Part shown: positions 62,731 through 64,000 of the stretch, one piece after another | Layout: the number at the start of each line of letters is the position of its first letter | Numbering within the stretch: position 1 is the first letter of the stretch | Assembly: GCF_012034335.1 (NCBI RefSeq) | Contig: NZ_JAATHJ010000008.1 | Coordinates: forward strand, 62,001 to 126,000 | DNA length: 64,000 nt | Reading direction: 5' to 3' | Origin: Alkalicoccus luteus | GTDB lineage: Bacteria > Bacillota > Bacilli > Bacillales > Salisediminibacteriaceae | Translations under genes and position numbers: made by a program | Notes under the pieces: model-generated | Database searches by the model: none | Told to the model about the DNA's origin: nothing | The model's input: the letters and a program-made list of their open reading frames with translations, nothing else

Positions 62731-62869
62731 GTACAAGCCCCTCTCATATAAAGTTACCATTAAGTATAGACCAAACACCTGTTCTTTGGAAAGAGATAAC
62801 AATCCATCTTAAGTAAAGTTAAGAGAAAGTAGTTCATAAAAAGAGAATAGTTACTCACAGGAGAAGAAA

Positions 62870-63190
62870 GGTTCCGCATAACGAAGCTTTTACTACGCAC
62901 AAAACCGTTCTCCGTGCGCACAACGCTTGAACCTGGTACGAATAGCAGCCTTCACTTCCGATTAGTGATCCCTCACAAGAGGAAAGCTTCGGCACCGGCC
63001 GAAGCCACCCGCATTCACCTGAATTGACGCTTTCGGCTGAAGCCGAAAGCAACGACTAAGCAGAAATAAAGGAAAGGTTCGCATAAACGAAGAAAGGTTC
63101 CGCATAACGAAGCTTCCGCTACGCACAAAACGGATATTCATTCGCATAACAGCAGCTACGGTTACGAATAGCGGCTCCAAGTTACGATTA
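62870..63190. repeat. Second block of the TACGCATAA-type periodic array
   Basis: Continues the 60.9-61.8 kb array on the other side of the NERD gene: CCGCATAAC, TACGCACA, TGCGCACA, TACGAATAG, TCCGATTAG, the palindrome GCTTCGGC...GCCGAAGC, CTTTCGGC...GCCGAAAG, then TTCGCATAA, CCGCATAAC, TACGCACA, TTCGCATAA, TACGAATAG and TACGATTAG. Spacing is again close to 21 bases. Confidence 0.85.
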
Positions 63191-63209
63191 GGCACCCCCC
63201 TATCCACCT

Positions 63210-63238
63210 AAAAAAGCAGCGGCCAGGGGCCGCTGCTC
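63210..63238 (-). terminator. Terminator of the UDP-glucose dehydrogenase gene
   Basis: GCAGCGGCC and GGCCGCTGC arms, TTTTTTAG on the minus strand, just past the stop at 63244. Confidence 0.8.
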
Positions 63239-63243
63239 TCTAA

Positions 63244-64000
63244 TCAAACCGTTTCTACAAGTTTTCCATTCACAACAGCTTTACGTCCTACAGAATAGTA
63301 ATTCAGCGATGTGGAGGCAACGTCCTCGAGAGAGTAGCAGTTGCGGCCGTCGAATACGTAGGGCTCTTTCAAGTACTGCTCGTATGCGCGCAATTCAAGC
63401 GACTTGATTTCGCTCCAGTCGGTCACGATAAAGGCGGCATCTGCGCCGCGAAGCGCTTCCTCGGCTGTTGACACATAGGTGACGCCTTCTGGCATGACGC
63501 GCTTCGCGTTTTCGGTTGCGATCGGGTCGTACGCGACGACTTCCGCACCTGCGAGCAGCAGTTCCTGACTGATCGCGATCGCAGGCGACTCGCGCATGTC
63601 GTCGGTGTTTGGCTTAAAGGCAAGGCCGAGCAGCGCAATGCGGCGTCCCTTCAGCGAACCGAACGCTTCCTTCGCTTTGTTCGTGAGCGAGCGATGCTGT
63701 TCATTGTTTACGCGAATGACGGCTTCCAGCAGTTCAAAGCTGTGATCGTGGTTCGCCGCGATCTGTGCGAGTGCCTTCGTATCTTTAGGGAAGCACGAGC
63801 CGCCGTAGCCGATGCCGGCGCGGAGAAACTGGTGGCCGATACGGCCGTCCATGCCCATCCCGGATGCGACGTCTTCAATGTTCGCGCCGGTCTTCTCGCA
63901 AATATTCGCAATCTCGTTCACGAAGCTGATCTTCGTCGCCAAGAATGCGTTTGACGCATACTTGATCATTTCAGCACTGCGCACGTCGGTGCGGTAAACG
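63244..64000 (-). CDS. UDP-glucose 6-dehydrogenase, C-terminal part
   Basis: The frame is open to the window edge (about 251 residues visible); the N-terminal NAD domain is outside. The catalytic cysteine motif GIGYGGSCFPKDTKAL is present, preceded by SAEMIKYASNAFLATKISF and followed by the third domain with LLGLAFKPNTDDMRESPAI and FIVTDWSEIKSL. It oxidises UDP-glucose to UDP-glucuronate with two NAD. UDP-glucuronate is the precursor of teichuronic acid and of the glucuronate part of teichuronopeptide, so the gene fits the surface-polymer theme of the locus. It is cut by the window edge only. Confidence 0.92.
   Translation of the reverse strand, partial: VYRTDVRSAEMIKYASNAFLATKISFVNEIANICEKTGANIEDVASGMGMDGRIGHQFLRAGIGYGGSCFPKDTKALAQIAANHDHSFELLEAVIRVNNEQHRSLTNKAKEAFGSLKGRRIALLGLAFKPNTDDMRESPAIAISQELLLAGAEVVAYDPIATENAKRVMPEGVTYVSTAEEALRGADAAFIVTDWSEIKSLELRAYEQYLKEPYVFDGRNCYSLEDVASTSLNYYSVGRKAVVNGKLVETV

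Overview
This window looks like chromosome from a motile, low-to-moderate GC member of the Bacillaceae. The evidence is a block in the Bacillus order: atpH-A-G-D-C, ywzB (DUF1146), murA, mbl, flhO, flhP, an EpuA-family gene and fabZ. Many features suggest a salt- or alkali-adapted lineage: very acidic low-complexity lipoproteins, long Asp/Glu/Ser linkers in wall hydrolases, and a large anionic wall-polymer locus containing TupA-like ATP-grasp proteins. TupA is the family named for teichuronopeptide synthesis in alkaliphilic Bacillus halodurans. Genus assignment is inference.

Layout. 1-12.6 kb is conserved core: the end of the ATP synthase operon, a 1.3 kb intergenic region with a MITE-like element and a periodic array, ywzB, murA, an inserted manganese catalase (-), mbl, two flagellar rod genes, EpuA and fabZ. 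The sporulation genes usually found here (spoIID, spoIIQ, spoIIID) are absent. 12.9-14.6 kb holds four small acidic lipoprotein genes. 14.9-24.2 kb has an NlpC/P60 wall endopeptidase, a GNAT acetyltransferase, an intact IS3-family element inserted in the loop of a terminator, and a 1292-residue amidase. 24.4-36.5 kb is a tight nine-gene operon: two glycosyltransferases, an ABC-2 permease, an ABC ATPase with two fused nucleotide-binding domains, a third glycosyltransferase, a TupA-like ATP-grasp protein and three paralogous cyanophycin-synthetase-like ATP-grasp proteins, the last fused to an acylphosphatase domain. 36.6-44.4 kb (minus strand) continues the theme with a CapA/TupA-like fusion and two alpha/alpha-toroid-like proteins, one fused to another ATP-grasp domain but interrupted by a frameshift. 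44.7-52.5 kb encodes a glucosaminidase and a subtilisin-like protease that carry the same unusual wall-binding repeat as the large amidase. 53.3-64 kb has a polyprenyl-phosphate sugar transferase, a sugar-nucleotide epimerase, an LCP ligase, an AbgT-family transporter, an SH3b amidase, a NERD-domain protein and the end of a UDP-glucose dehydrogenase gene.

Taken together, 24-64 kb reads as a surface-polymer locus. UDP-glucuronate supply, lipid-carrier priming, glycosyl transfer, peptide-bond formation by six ATP-grasp domains, ABC export and LCP attachment to peptidoglycan are all represented. My main inference is that it makes an anionic glycopolymer bearing ribosome-independent peptides, like teichuronopeptide but with a larger ligase set.

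The second striking feature is a family of intergenic arrays of short degenerate motifs spaced 20-22 bp (two helical turns). In five places these are organised into higher-order repeats of about 193, 204 or 226 bp separated by GCTTCGGC...GCCGAAGC palindromes. They do not fit CRISPR, are probably not protein-coding, and I cannot assign them to a known element.
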